Shown: piece after piece, positions 16,108 through 24,548 of the stretch
Position numbering within the stretch: the stretch's first letter is position 1
How the letters are laid out: every line of letters starts with the position of its first letter
Assembly (NCBI RefSeq): GCF_002176815.1
Contig: NZ_CP021648.1
Span: 3,604,001 to 3,668,000 of the forward strand
Origin: Acidovorax sp. T1
GTDB taxonomy: Bacteria > Pseudomonadota > Gammaproteobacteria > Burkholderiales > Burkholderiaceae_C
Length of the DNA: 64,000 nt
Direction of reading: 5' to 3'
Notes under the pieces: generated by a model
Database searches by the model: none
Told to the model about the DNA's origin: nothing
What the model saw: only the letters and a program-made list of their open reading frames with translations
Made by a program: the position numbers and the translations under genes

Positions 16108-18732
16108 TCATCGGTTCTGCAGGGTATCAAGAGCAGCATCCAACGCCGTAACCGCCTCGACGACCGTTCTTACCGTCGCCCGATCGAACTCATGATCGCG
16201 CTGAGCGTCGTGCACACCGCTATTGAGGTAACCCCATTCAATACTCGTACCGCTGACATTGAGCAGCCTGACCAACGCCCCCACGGCATCCGGCGCACCC
16301 GCGTGTTGCGCCGCGATACGCTCGACGGCCGACCGCAACTTGGTGCATTTATTGTTCAGCTCCCAAGGCGCGCGGGGCCCGCTCAGCTTGATGTCGATCC
16401 GGCCGTCCGTCCGCCGACCCAGCCACGTCCACAGGCGGTCCGTCAGACTCTCCAGCGCCGGCCGGGCCTGACGCAGTGCCTCGCGTTTCTCGTCAGCCGC
16501 CAACGCCTGCTGGGCCAGAAGAACATAGTTCTTCGCTGGCGGGTCGCTGTCGACCCGCAGTTCGTGCTCTCCCTGATGCGGGAGAAACTTGTAGCGCTTG
16601 ATGGCGCCAGCGCGCCGGGCGCCCAGCTCCTGCTGGATGCGATGCAGGAATTCCTCGGCGTGCGAGGTGAGGATGACCTGCTTACCGTCGAGCAGGCCAT
16701 CCTCGAAGAAGGTGCGCCAGATGCCGTCGCGGTGGTCATCGTCGATCGCATTGACGACGTCATCAAAGATGACGACGGGACAACCCTGCGCGATATTTTT
16801 GGCGAGTAGTATCGCCAGGCCGAGGCACTTGATGTGCCCCTCGCTGAACACGATTAGCGCGTCGTAACGGACACCCGGCTCCCCAGCGAACTCCACCTCG
16901 ATCTTGCCGTTCTCGGCCACTGGCAGCCACAGCGCGTGCAGCAGATCGCCGGGCGGATCGGCCCGGTTGAATGCGTTGTAGAGCTGGCGCGCTTGCTCTC
17001 CCAGCCCTTGGAGCAGCACACCTGGAAGTGCGGCAAGGTAGGCCTGAATCTCGGGCAAAAAGCCGTCGTAGGCAACCTTGACCCGCTGATGGTGCGCCAC
17101 CACCGCCACTTCCGCAGCAACGACCTCGATCAGTTCGCGGTTCGCCTCGTCGAACTGGGCGACGGTCTGGCGGGCAGTGGCCAGATCCTGATCGGCCGCC
17201 CCCCGCAAGGTGCGCAGTCGTTGGACCTCCAACTGGTGCTGCTGTAGGCCATCTCGCTCCTGTGCCAATGCGCCGCGCTGGGCATGCACTTCCCGCGCCT
17301 GCGCGTCGACCCCTTCAATGATCTCGGCGATCCGCAGCAGAGCGTTCCAGGCACGTCGATCTCCATCGACCCAGGCACCAAGCCAATTGCCGGCCGCAGT
17401 GGGAGGCAGCAGCGGCAGGCCAGCACCCTGTGATTCGGCCGGACAGGCAACGGCACCCGCCGTTACCACGCGGCGCATCTCCTCCCACAGAACTCGGACC
17501 GCCTCGCTCAACTGCGTGCGATGTCCGGTCTCCTGCTGTTGGAGGGCAGCCAGTTGAGCAAGCTGCTCCAGGCCCGCGCGTGCCTTCGCGAACGGATCCT
17601 GCGCCACAGCGGCCAGTGCAGTTCCACAGGCGGGGCAAGCCGTCGCCCCGTCCGCCAGCGCCAACACGGCCTCGTAGAGCTTCGCGTATGACACCTCGCC
17701 GGCGCGGGCGGCAAGCTGCCCGGAAGACGCCCGCCACAGTCCCTGGATCCGATAAGCCTCTGCCAGCAACGCCTGCAGACGGGCCTGCGTCACTTCATAA
17801 ATGGCAGGCGGGTTGGCGTCCAGTTGTGCCTGGACGTACGGCAGCCGCCCTTGTTGCTGCGGTGTGCCGAGCAGCCAGTCGACGCAGGCCTGGTAGGTCG
17901 CGCCAGGCCACATGCGCTGCGCCAAGGCCTGCTCTAGGGCCTCGACCGCAGCAATCTTCTGCGGATAGGCGGCGATCGTCTGCTCGGAGTTCGCCAACTG
18001 TACGCGGCGTTGTGCCAGCTGCGCAGCTTGGACACCGGTGAGCATCAGGTCCTGATCAAGCAAAGGGTTGAAGCCCCGCACGAATTCGCTGAACTGGTCC
18101 ACGCCGAACAGGGTTGCGATCAGTTGCCGCTGGTCGCCCGGCGTCCGCGCGGCGATGCGGGCGAAGTCGTCAAGGCGGTTCTTCTCGATGAAGCAGAAGC
18201 GGTATTCGGCTTCATCTGGCTGGACGGCCTGGGGCTGGTCTTCCGCCCGGGACGATAGGACAGGCGCGACATGACGGCGCAGGCGAGCGTTGTTGCAGTA
18301 CGTCCGCTGGTCGACCCGCTTGGCCTGCGCTTCGCTGATCGAACCGAGCATCGCCACTTCCAAGGCTTCGCAGAAGCTGCTCTTGCCGGTGCCGTTGGCA
18401 CCGTAGACCAAGGTGATGTCATGGCTGAGGTCGAACGTCTCCTGCCGCATGAATCCTCGAAACGGCCCGACTTCGAGCTGGTGCAGTCGCCCGAGCGCCG
18501 GCCCGTTTTCGGGGCCGCGCGCGTCCCCGTTGTAGGCGACAGGCATCTGCGCCAGATGCGCGATGGCCAGCGGCGCCAAGCGCGTGGAGCGCCCCCGGCG
18601 TGCAGCACCGACCTCGGCCAGTGGCTGCAGGTGATCGAGCACCAGGTGCGCCAGCCGGCGCACGTCGTCGTGCACGTGCCGCTGCGCCAAGTGCGCTAGG
18701 AACCGGTGGTACTCCGAACGTATGCTTGCCAC
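16108..18732 (-). CDS. Large Rad50/RecF-like AAA ATPase, last gene of the CBASS operon
   Basis: 874 residues. An N-terminal helical region of about 85 residues precedes the ATPase head: LEVGPFRGF, then Walker A YGANGTGKSS (111-118). Long helical, coiled-coil-like segments flank a CPACG motif near residue 365, placed like the zinc hook of Rad50. The second half of the head has FSEGHIKCLGLAILLAK (signature-like) and Walker B PVVIFDDVVNAID near 645. It starts 9 bases after the nucC stop, so it is co-transcribed with the CBASS genes. It is predicted to bind DNA ends or structures. It is not a standard CBASS component; whether it is an accessory or an independent defence gene is open. Confidence 0.8.
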   Translation of the reverse strand: MASIRSEYHRFLAHLAQRHVHDDVRRLAHLVLDHLQPLAEVGAARRGRSTRLAPLAIAHLAQMPVAYNGDARGPENGPALGRLHQLEVGPFRGFMRQETFDLSHDITLVYGANGTGKSSFCEALEVAMLGSISEAQAKRVDQRTYCNNARLRRHVAPVLSSRAEDQPQAVQPDEAEYRFCFIEKNRLDDFARIAARTPGDQRQLIATLFGVDQFSEFVRGFNPLLDQDLMLTGVQAAQLAQRRVQLANSEQTIAAYPQKIAAVEALEQALAQRMWPGATYQACVDWLLGTPQQQGRLPYVQAQLDANPPAIYEVTQARLQALLAEAYRIQGLWRASSGQLAARAGEVSYAKLYEAVLALADGATACPACGTALAAVAQDPFAKARAGLEQLAQLAALQQQETGHRTQLSEAVRVLWEEMRRVVTAGAVACPAESQGAGLPLLPPTAAGNWLGAWVDGDRRAWNALLRIAEIIEGVDAQAREVHAQRGALAQERDGLQQHQLEVQRLRTLRGAADQDLATARQTVAQFDEANRELIEVVAAEVAVVAHHQRVKVAYDGFLPEIQAYLAALPGVLLQGLGEQARQLYNAFNRADPPGDLLHALWLPVAENGKIEVEFAGEPGVRYDALIVFSEGHIKCLGLAILLAKNIAQGCPVVIFDDVVNAIDDDHRDGIWRTFFEDGLLDGKQVILTSHAEEFLHRIQQELGARRAGAIKRYKFLPHQGEHELRVDSDPPAKNYVLLAQQALAADEKREALRQARPALESLTDRLWTWLGRRTDGRIDIKLSGPRAPWELNNKCTKLRSAVERIAAQHAGAPDAVGALVRLLNVSGTSIEWGYLNSGVHDAQRDHEFDRATVRTVVEAVTALDAALDTLQNR

Positions 18733-18741
18733 AGCGACCCC

Positions 18742-19467
18742 TCACTTGGTCAACCACTGACCGTAAGCCTCCACATCGATCATGGGGACCGTTCCACTGA
18801 ACTGAAGCTGCGCGATCAGCTTGAAAAGAAACGCGGTCGCCGGCTTGTTTTCGTTGGTGTAGCTGTACGCGCCGCTGGCTTGGTCATAGAAAAAGTGCCC
18901 GTGGGCGGCAACGCATCCGATGTCCAGACGCCCCTCGGTGAGGTTTGCGTTCAGCGCCTTGTCCATGGATGGGCCCAATGCTGGACTCCATTCGCTCTCG
19001 AAGGTGAGCAAGCCACCCAGAATCGGAATCAACGGCTTCGCTGGGTAGGTCCCGCCAGCGTGCGGGATCGGCAGGCTCGTGCGGTGCAGCCTGCGCACAC
19101 TGGCGACCTTCTCCTGGGCATAGGCCACAAGCCCCGCGTCAGCCGTCTGCTTGGCCTCGAACACGGCGTACACGCTTTCGGCTGGGATGATCGTCTCGTT
19201 CTCGTAGGTGAAGATAAAAGGCGAATATTGCCGATCAAACACCACCACATCGATCTGCTGGCTGAAGTTCCCCAGGCTGTCCACCACATGCGCCTTGGCC
19301 GCCTGGTACCGTTTGGGCAGATAGGTATCCAGCATGTCGATCCAGACGTTCTCGCTCGCATCCCCCTTCGTGCCCGGGTGACCGAAGGTCTTGCGTACTA
19401 CGGACAGGCGCTGCTGGATGTCCTCGTGCAAGGACGACAAGAGTTGGGAAAGCGACCACTGGGACAT
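18742..19467 (-). CDS. nucC: NucC, cyclic-trinucleotide-activated DNA endonuclease (CBASS effector)
   Basis: 241 residues, the length I recall for characterised NucC. The restriction-enzyme-like active site reads Asp73 (SQQIDVVVFD), Glu104 and Lys106 (FEAKQ), the positions recalled for the Escherichia coli enzyme, and the recalled ligand-pocket residues Arg53, Tyr81 and Thr226 are also present. Known NucC trimers join into hexamers on binding cyclic triadenylate and then cut double-stranded DNA to fragments, killing the infected cell. The gene lies 36 bases after the CD-NTase gene on the same strand. Confidence 0.93.
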   Translation of the reverse strand: MSQWSLSQLLSSLHEDIQQRLSVVRKTFGHPGTKGDASENVWIDMLDTYLPKRYQAAKAHVVDSLGNFSQQIDVVVFDRQYSPFIFTYENETIIPAESVYAVFEAKQTADAGLVAYAQEKVASVRRLHRTSLPIPHAGGTYPAKPLIPILGGLLTFESEWSPALGPSMDKALNANLTEGRLDIGCVAAHGHFFYDQASGAYSYTNENKPATAFLFKLIAQLQFSGTVPMIDVEAYGQWLTK

Positions 19468-19503
19468 GTTGTACCTCGATTGGACGTATGGCAGCCGACG
19501 GGG

Positions 19504-20406
19504 TCAGGAAAGCGGGAACTTGGGGCCAAACAGCGCACGCCAGGCTCGAAGCGCTTCGAGATTGCGACCGCGACGCGCGTGGTCGATGGCGACACTTGCG
19601 TCCTGGCTCGCTTGCGACAGCAGTTGCTGCGCGCGCTGCTTGCGCGCAGCGTCCATGTCGTTGCTGATCGCCGGCCCGAGGCCGGCCGGGTCAGGCCACT
19701 CGTCATGGACACGATCAGCGAGCGTGGCAAAGAATGACTGGATCTCGCGATCGAACGATCCACCCCAGCCGCCGTAGAGACATTCCAGTGCCATCACCTC
19801 GATAAGGAATGAGGGCTTCACCGGCTTCTGATCGCCGTGCTTGGGATTGTTGTTCCAGTACTTCACCATGCGCACGAGACCTTTCCACTCATTGCCATAG
19901 GCTTGGTGCGCTGCGGTCGCCTTGTCCTTATGGATCTCCGGGTCCGTCTTGATCCACTTTCCGGACGCCGAATCGGGGATCTCATACTGGTCGCCGGTGT
20001 CGAATGCGGGCACCGCATCCACGCTGACCACCCGGTAGTCCGTGTTGTCCTCCGCGTCGATGTGAACACCGAAATCCACGTTGATCGAGCGCGCCTGTTT
20101 GCGCACGGCTGCCGAACCGTATTTCTCCACCAATGCAGAGTGGAAATCATCCAGCACTACCGATGCGGCCTTGCCGTGGTAATGCTTCTCCGAGTCCTTC
20201 AGCACGAAGAAGATGTCGATATCCTTGAGCGGCTTCGTCTTCGTGTATCGAGCATAGGAGCCGGTCAGGAAGCTGCGCGCAATACCGAATTTCGTCTGCA
20301 GGTAGTCTCGCACTTCGTTCTGGCGCTGCGAGGCATTCTTCTGCTCGCGCTCGTTGAGTTCCAGGCGCGACTTGAACTTGCGAAAAGCTTCATCGATCGA
20401 CAGCAT
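19504..20406 (-). CDS. CD-NTase, cGAS/DncV-like nucleotidyltransferase of type III CBASS
   Basis: 300 residues from ATG at 20406, which overlaps the HORMA gene stop by one base (TGATG). The nucleotidyltransferase core is [21 protein letters not shown]: Gly49-Ser50 and the metal-binding Asp62 and Asp64, with a third acidic region at VDFGVHID. With NucC as effector, the expected product is a cyclic trinucleotide, probably cyclic triadenylate. Association with HORMA and TRIP13 genes fits CD-NTase clades C or D; I cannot place it further by eye. Activity in known systems is switched on by HORMA binding. Confidence 0.92.
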   Translation of the reverse strand: MLSIDEAFRKFKSRLELNEREQKNASQRQNEVRDYLQTKFGIARSFLTGSYARYTKTKPLKDIDIFFVLKDSEKHYHGKAASVVLDDFHSALVEKYGSAAVRKQARSINVDFGVHIDAEDNTDYRVVSVDAVPAFDTGDQYEIPDSASGKWIKTDPEIHKDKATAAHQAYGNEWKGLVRMVKYWNNNPKHGDQKPVKPSFLIEVMALECLYGGWGGSFDREIQSFFATLADRVHDEWPDPAGLGPAISNDMDAARKQRAQQLLSQASQDASVAIDHARRGRNLEALRAWRALFGPKFPLS

Positions 20407-20906
20407 CAGCGTTGCCTCCAATATCCAGCCTGACCCGCCAGGCCGCTGTGTTCCACAGTCGAGCCCAGGCTCTGCTTGACCATCCCATCCGTCGAGCGAT
20501 AGCTTCCTTTGCTCCACCCATCCACGTCAGGCCGCCCGGGCTTTGTATCAAGCATGACTTTGTACTTAGCCTGCGATGGCAACAGCCCAGCCTTCTTGAT
20601 CGCGTATTTCAACTGCTCGGTATCTGTCCAGAAGCTGCCGTCGCCATCGGACCACCCATACACGATGTCGATATCCCATCGGGTCACAAGCTTGTCGGTT
20701 GCCGGGTTGTAGATCTCCAGAATCACCTTGCGCAGATCACCGGTCCCGAGCCACGTCTTGATGGCTCGGGTATTGCTCTCCCAGCGATCCGCAAAGTGCT
20801 CAGGGTCCAGCCCACTGAGCAGGATGATGTCTTTCAAGCTCTTGAGGATGTTGTCGGTCACATAGGTAACCGAGTGCGTGTACGAGTAGGTGGCGACGGT
20901 GCTCAT
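20406..20906 (-). CDS. cap7: Bacterial HORMA-domain protein (Cap7)
   Basis: 166 residues from the ATG at 20906, which overlaps the stop of the gene before it by 4 bases. The pattern [19 protein letters not shown], the [15 protein letters not shown] core and the C-terminal safety-belt region ([15 protein letters not shown]) match the bacterial HORMA family found in CBASS. HORMA proteins bind a peptide signal of infection and then activate the CD-NTase. The TRIP13 ATPase encoded two genes upstream disassembles the active complex. Confidence 0.9.
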   Translation of the reverse strand: MSTVATYSYTHSVTYVTDNILKSLKDIILLSGLDPEHFADRWESNTRAIKTWLGTGDLRKVILEIYNPATDKLVTRWDIDIVYGWSDGDGSFWTDTEQLKYAIKKAGLLPSQAKYKVMLDTKPGRPDVDGWSKGSYRSTDGMVKQSLGSTVEHSGLAGQAGYWRQR

Positions 20907-21373
20907 GACTTGAGGAAACCTCCGAGGTCGAGCGACAGCGCTTGCCCAGCATCGTCCTGCGCCTGCGTGGCAATTCCTTGGCTCAAGTCCCGTGCAATGA
21001 TGCGAGAACAGTGCTTTTTGAGCGCGGTTTGCACCCAGCCGAGCTGCTCCTTCGGACACGGCAGCGAGACTCCCCAGTCTCCCTTCAACGGCTCGAACCC
21101 CAAGACTTCTTCGTTGGCATCATCACCATCGATCGCGTCTTCGTCGAAGAGGCAGTAGATCCTGGTCCGTGGTCCATCGCATGTCGCAACGATGGGCGCG
21201 CTCTTGGGTGCCTGGTCGGCGATCAAGCTGGCGGCCACGCCCGCCACGGCCCTGAGTTCAGAGCGAGCCGTGCCGTCCTTGCCCTGAGTGAGCAGTTCGA
21301 CAATGGCATCCCACGTCTGCAACGCATCGCGGTGCGGCGAACTGCGAAACGTCCGGCTGACAACGGTGGTCAT
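20903..21373 (-). CDS. cap8: Second HORMA-type CBASS protein (Cap8-like)
   Basis: 156 residues starting [12 protein letters not shown] at the ATG at 21373, coupled to the TRIP13 stop by an ATGA overlap. Upstream in-frame starts would run through the TRIP13 gene and are less likely. The sequence does not resemble the first HORMA protein closely, but position and size fit the second HORMA-like subunit of the two-HORMA type III CBASS operons. There is an acidic patch ([14 protein letters not shown]) in the middle. The call rests mainly on context. Confidence 0.65.
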   Translation of the reverse strand: MTTVVSRTFRSSPHRDALQTWDAIVELLTQGKDGTARSELRAVAGVAASLIADQAPKSAPIVATCDGPRTRIYCLFDEDAIDGDDANEEVLGFEPLKGDWGVSLPCPKEQLGWVQTALKKHCSRIIARDLSQGIATQAQDDAGQALSLDLGGFLKS

Positions 21374-22284
21374 TTTTGCTTCCCTCCTTGAAGGCGCATT
21401 TGCTTTGCCTGTCGTATCGCACTGCGCAGGTGCTCTACGGAAAGCTTGTTCGGATCGATAGCCACTTGCGGGTCGGCCGCGAGGGCGTTGGCTACGACCT
21501 TGCGAATGGCCCGACCATCCAATCCGACGCACTCGCCAGCACACGCGTCGAACTGGTGAGCCGAGGAAAGCTTGCCAATCCCCGGAAATGTCTTTGCCAG
21601 GCCATTCAGGCAGTCCACCAGGATCTGCTTGCAGGCATCCTTGCCGGGCAGTGGCACCTCCATCACCATGTCGCAACGAGACAGGAAGGCACTGTCGACG
21701 GCCTGTGGGAAGTTGCTGGTGGCCACGAACAGCAGATGCGGGTTGCGTTCGGCCAACATGTCCAACTGCACCAACACCGCATCGGTGGCCCGGTGCACAT
21801 CAACCGGGTTGGCTTCCAGGCTGAGCTTGGCTCGATCAGCCGCAAGCGTTTCGACCTCGTCCAGAAGGACGATCGTCGGGCCCGCCGCTGCGGATTCTGC
21901 GATCGATTGCGAGAACAGGTCTGCCACGGCGCGTTGAGTCTTTCCCATTGCAGAGCTCGTCAGCGTGTGAGGCTCCACTTCCAGCAATCGAAACTTCGCA
22001 GAAGAAAAAGATTCGGCCACACGATGCGCCAAGCCCCGTGCCAAGGAGGTCTTCCCAGTCCCCGGTGGGCCGACCAACAAGATCACGCCGTGCAGGGGGA
22101 GTACCGTGCGCTCCACCTTGGGGCGCACCGTGAAGTTGACGATCGCTTGTGACAGCAACTGTTTTTTGATGGCTTCGTCCATCACGATCGAATCCCACAA
22201 GTCACCCAGCGACTTGTCCGGCAGCTTCCAGCTTCGATGGATGCCTTTCGGCAAAGTGGCGTCTGATGAAGGATTCTTGGTCAT
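21370..22284 (-). CDS. cap6: TRIP13/Pch2-like AAA+ ATPase (Cap6)
   Basis: 304 residues. Walker A VGPPGTGKTSLA is at about 72-80, Walker B IVLLDEVETLA near 140, and a sensor-1-like LLFVATSNFP and an arginine-finger-like SRCDMVMEVPLPG follow. In type III CBASS, this remodeler converts HORMA from its closed, activating form back to the open form and so keeps the system off until infection overwhelms it. It begins 17 bases after the PIN gene and overlaps the next gene. Confidence 0.9.
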   Translation of the reverse strand: MTKNPSSDATLPKGIHRSWKLPDKSLGDLWDSIVMDEAIKKQLLSQAIVNFTVRPKVERTVLPLHGVILLVGPPGTGKTSLARGLAHRVAESFSSAKFRLLEVEPHTLTSSAMGKTQRAVADLFSQSIAESAAAGPTIVLLDEVETLAADRAKLSLEANPVDVHRATDAVLVQLDMLAERNPHLLFVATSNFPQAVDSAFLSRCDMVMEVPLPGKDACKQILVDCLNGLAKTFPGIGKLSSAHQFDACAGECVGLDGRAIRKVVANALAADPQVAIDPNKLSVEHLRSAIRQAKQMRLQGGKQK

Positions 22285-22301
22285 CCGTGGCTCTCGGCGG
22301 G

Positions 22302-22877
22302 TCAGAGAATGGTGCGATAGGTCGCCAGCACCTTGGTCGTTTGCACAAGGCCTTGGCGCAGCAGGATTTCGAGATAGCGGTCCACATCGATCGGCGGATG
22401 CTTGAGTTGGGCACGCTGGCGCTGCGCAGCCGACACTACGGCGGCCGCATCCAGATCCAGCAGGTTGTCCACAAACTCATCGGGGTGCTGCGATTCGATG
22501 CCGTACGGAGCCAGCAGATCGTTCGGGAAATCCCGTTCGTTGAACGTCACAATCACGCTCGCACCGCAGCGAATCGCCGCAGCCAGGACGTGCCGATCGT
22601 CCGGATCGGGCAATGTCAGGCCTGCCACGAGCGCTTCGTAGCCCTCCACCAAGCCGTCCGGAATGGCCCTGTCCATGAGATCCGACGTCCTGTCGACCTG
22701 AACCCGGGTGAGATCGGGGCGGTTGATCAACAGGTTGCGTTTCCACTCCTCATGAATGGCTTGGCTCCACCGCGCCCGGAAGCGGCCAGACAGGCCGAGC
22801 CACATCAGGAAATCCCGCAGTGGCGCGGGATATAGAACGCACGCGTCGTAGACGGCGGTGAATGGGGAATGCCTCAT
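22302..22877 (-). CDS. PIN-domain ribonuclease toxin
   Basis: 191 residues. The PIN fold acidic residues are visible: VYDACVLYP near the N-terminus (first Asp), LPDPDDRHVLAAA in the middle and IVTFNERDFP further on. Such proteins cut RNA and are usually toxins neutralised by a partner. The ATG overlaps the upstream antitoxin stop (22874-22877, ATGA), which is the standard antitoxin-toxin coupling. It is followed after 17 bases by the TRIP13 gene, so the pair is fused to the head of the CBASS operon. Confidence 0.87.
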   Translation of the reverse strand: MRHSPFTAVYDACVLYPAPLRDFLMWLGLSGRFRARWSQAIHEEWKRNLLINRPDLTRVQVDRTSDLMDRAIPDGLVEGYEALVAGLTLPDPDDRHVLAAAIRCGASVIVTFNERDFPNDLLAPYGIESQHPDEFVDNLLDLDAAAVVSAAQRQRAQLKHPPIDVDRYLEILLRQGLVQTTKVLATYRTIL

Positions 22878-23344
22878 TCGTATCCCATTCCCAACTCTTG
22901 CGACTGCTGAGCGAGTTCGGCCATCGCCTGCTCACTGGCGCGCTCGCGCGCTTCCTTGTACTGCATCAGATCGGCGAACCTCACCCTGCGGTGCTTGCCG
23001 GTGCGATGAAATGCCAACACCCCATCTTCTAGCAGCTTGACGAAATGGGGACGGGACACGTTGAGCAAGTCCGCCGCCTCTTGGGTCGTCAGCTCTGCAT
23101 GGACGGGCACCACCTTTACTGCATTGCCATCGGCCAACTCGGCCAGGATGTCGACCAGCAGGCGCAACGCCGAGGTAGGCAGTTCCACCTGATGAGCCTG
23201 TTTGTGGTCATCAAAGATCTGGATGTGCTGCGTCTCGAACTGGGTTGCGAGGTAAGCCGCCAAGGCACGTTGACCCTGGACGGCTGCCTTAACCTCTCCC
23301 GCGGCGGGAAGGGTCATCTTGGATTGGGCAGTGGCGGTGGTCAT
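22874..23344 (-). CDS. Excisionase-type HTH antitoxin of the PIN toxin
   Basis: 156 residues. The C-terminal part has LTTQEAADLLNVSRPHFVKLLEDG, a helix-turn-helix of the MerR/excisionase class, followed by FHRTGKHRRVRFADLMQYK. The N-terminal region is likely the dimer or toxin-contact part. AGGAG precedes the ATG at 23344. It is expected to neutralise the PIN toxin and to repress the promoter at 23379-23407, where short repeats are seen. As first gene of the run it may control the whole CBASS transcript. Confidence 0.87.
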   Translation of the reverse strand: MTTATAQSKMTLPAAGEVKAAVQGQRALAAYLATQFETQHIQIFDDHKQAHQVELPTSALRLLVDILAELADGNAVKVVPVHAELTTQEAADLLNVSRPHFVKLLEDGVLAFHRTGKHRRVRFADLMQYKEARERASEQAMAELAQQSQELGMGYE

Positions 23345-23378
23345 GGGTAGCTCCTAAGCGAAAACGGTTGCAGAGCCG

Positions 23379-23407
23379 ATCATATTCGAAACACTCGAAA
23401 AACGCAA
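23379..23407 (-). promoter_or_regulatory. Sigma70-type promoter of the TA-CBASS operon with overlapping repeats
   Basis: On the minus strand TTGCGT (-35, 23407-23402) and TATGAT (-10, 23384-23379) are separated by exactly 17 bases, about 35 bases before the antitoxin start. TCGAAA occurs on the plus strand at 23386, 23395 and 23411, so two copies fall inside the spacer and one just upstream of the -35. This is a plausible operator for the HTH antitoxin. Confidence 0.65.
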
Positions 23408-23547
23408 TAATCGAAACGCGACCCGGGCTTTTGTAGGTTCGCTCGCGGCATGCCCAATCCGGTCGTCCGCCAGTTCCTATTGTTTGCGGCCTAAAACAGC
23501 CCTGATCTCCACGATCACCCCATTGCTGATCACACAGGAATGGCGCG

Positions 23548-23931
23548 ATGGTGGCTTCGATCTGGCTGCGCGCCGCGCATCGCGGCGTACCCACTCTTCT
23601 CGTGACGGCCCTCCTGCTGGGTCAGTCCCCGATGGCCTTGGCCGAGTCCCCTGCGCAGCGCCAGGAGCTGGTCGCCGCACTGCGCCAGCTCGACGCGCTG
23701 GAGCGCACCGTCGCGGACAGCGCCGCGCATGCCCCCATCCAGCCGGGCGAGCGCTACCACTTCGACTACCCGCGGCTGCTGGCTGACCTGGCGCGTGTTC
23801 GCGCCGGCATCCAGTTCCATCTGACGCCATCGCGCGCCCAGCCGCGCGACCCCTCCGAACTGGCCGGCGACTACCGCACCGAGCGGGCGACCGAGCCGCT
23901 GCCGGCGACGACTGCGGAGGGCAAGCCATGA
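23548..23931 (+). CDS. RAQPRD-family ICE protein (TIGR01690)
   Basis: 127 residues with a signal peptide ending near ALAES (about residue 32). The family-defining SRAQPRDPSEL motif is near residue 95. It is a small periplasmic protein conserved in plasmid and ICE transfer regions. Its function is not established. It is the first transfer gene after the CBASS insert and overlaps the next start by 4 bases. Confidence 0.9.
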   Translation: MVASIWLRAAHRGVPTLLVTALLLGQSPMALAESPAQRQELVAALRQLDALERTVADSAAHAPIQPGERYHFDYPRLLADLARVRAGIQFHLTPSRAQPRDPSELAGDYRTERATEPLPATTAEGKP

Positions 23932-24161
23932 ACGGCGCCCAGGTCTCAGCATTTCAAGCCAACAGCGGCATCGCGCCTTCCGCGATGGCGACCGTCCTGG
24001 TCGGCGTCGTGTTCGCGGTCCTGCTCGTGTGGGGCGTCTGGGCCATCCGAACGGCCTACGTGGGGTGGTCCGAGAGCCGCCTCAACCAGCGCCAGTTCCT
24101 CGGCGTCTGCATCCGCTTCGTCGCGATGTACCTCGTCCTGAGTTTCTTCCTCCTGTCCTGA
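23928..24161 (+). CDS. ICE membrane protein of the PFL_4701 family (TIGR03758)
   Basis: 77 residues with two transmembrane helices (about 18-42 and 58-77). The start overlaps the RAQPRD gene. Small two-helix proteins at this place, next to the pilin-like gene, are typical of T4SS operons. The role is likely structural in the inner membrane. Confidence 0.82.
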   Translation: MNGAQVSAFQANSGIAPSAMATVLVGVVFAVLLVWGVWAIRTAYVGWSESRLNQRQFLGVCIRFVAMYLVLSFFLLS

Positions 24162-24177
24162 CCTGAAAGGCCCGACC

Positions 24178-24537
24178 ATGCACAACCGCATCTTCACTTC
24201 CCGTTTTGCCCAGCGCGCCGCCGTGGCCCTGGGCGCCGCCGCGCTGCCCGCGCTGTCGTTCGCGCAAGGCTTGCCGCAGTTGGAGAACCCGACGCGCGGC
24301 ACCGGCAACGGCATCATGGAGACGATCCGCAACTACGGCTACGACATCATCATGCTCGTGGCCCTGTTGGTGGTGGCGTCGATGTTCATCGGCGTGTGCT
24401 ACCACGCCTACGGCACCTACGCGGAAATCCACACCGGCCGCAAGACCTGGGGCCAGTTCGGCCTCACGGTCGCCATCGGCGCCGTGCTGCTCGTGATCGG
24501 CATCTGGCTGCTCACCGAAGCCACCGGCATCCTGTAA
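24178..24537 (+). CDS. Pilin-like ICE protein (TIGR03745, DUF2976; VirB2-like)
   Basis: 119 residues: a signal peptide (cleavage near SFAQG, residue 31), then two hydrophobic helices (about 57-80 and 95-115) linked by a short basic loop with GRKTWGQFG. This is the layout of T4SS pilins (VirB2/TraA-like), and family members are proposed as the ICE pilin. A 16-base gap with CTGAAAGG separates it from the gene before. Confidence 0.85.
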   Translation: MHNRIFTSRFAQRAAVALGAAALPALSFAQGLPQLENPTRGTGNGIMETIRNYGYDIIMLVALLVVASMFIGVCYHAYGTYAEIHTGRKTWGQFGLTVAIGAVLLVIGIWLLTEATGIL

Positions 24538-24548
24538 GCGAGGCCGGT

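Noticed and set aside
19504..20517. Longer start of the CD-NTase at 20517
   Set aside because: It would extend through the end of the HORMA gene; the ATG at 20406 overlaps the HORMA stop by one base and begins the conserved sequence.
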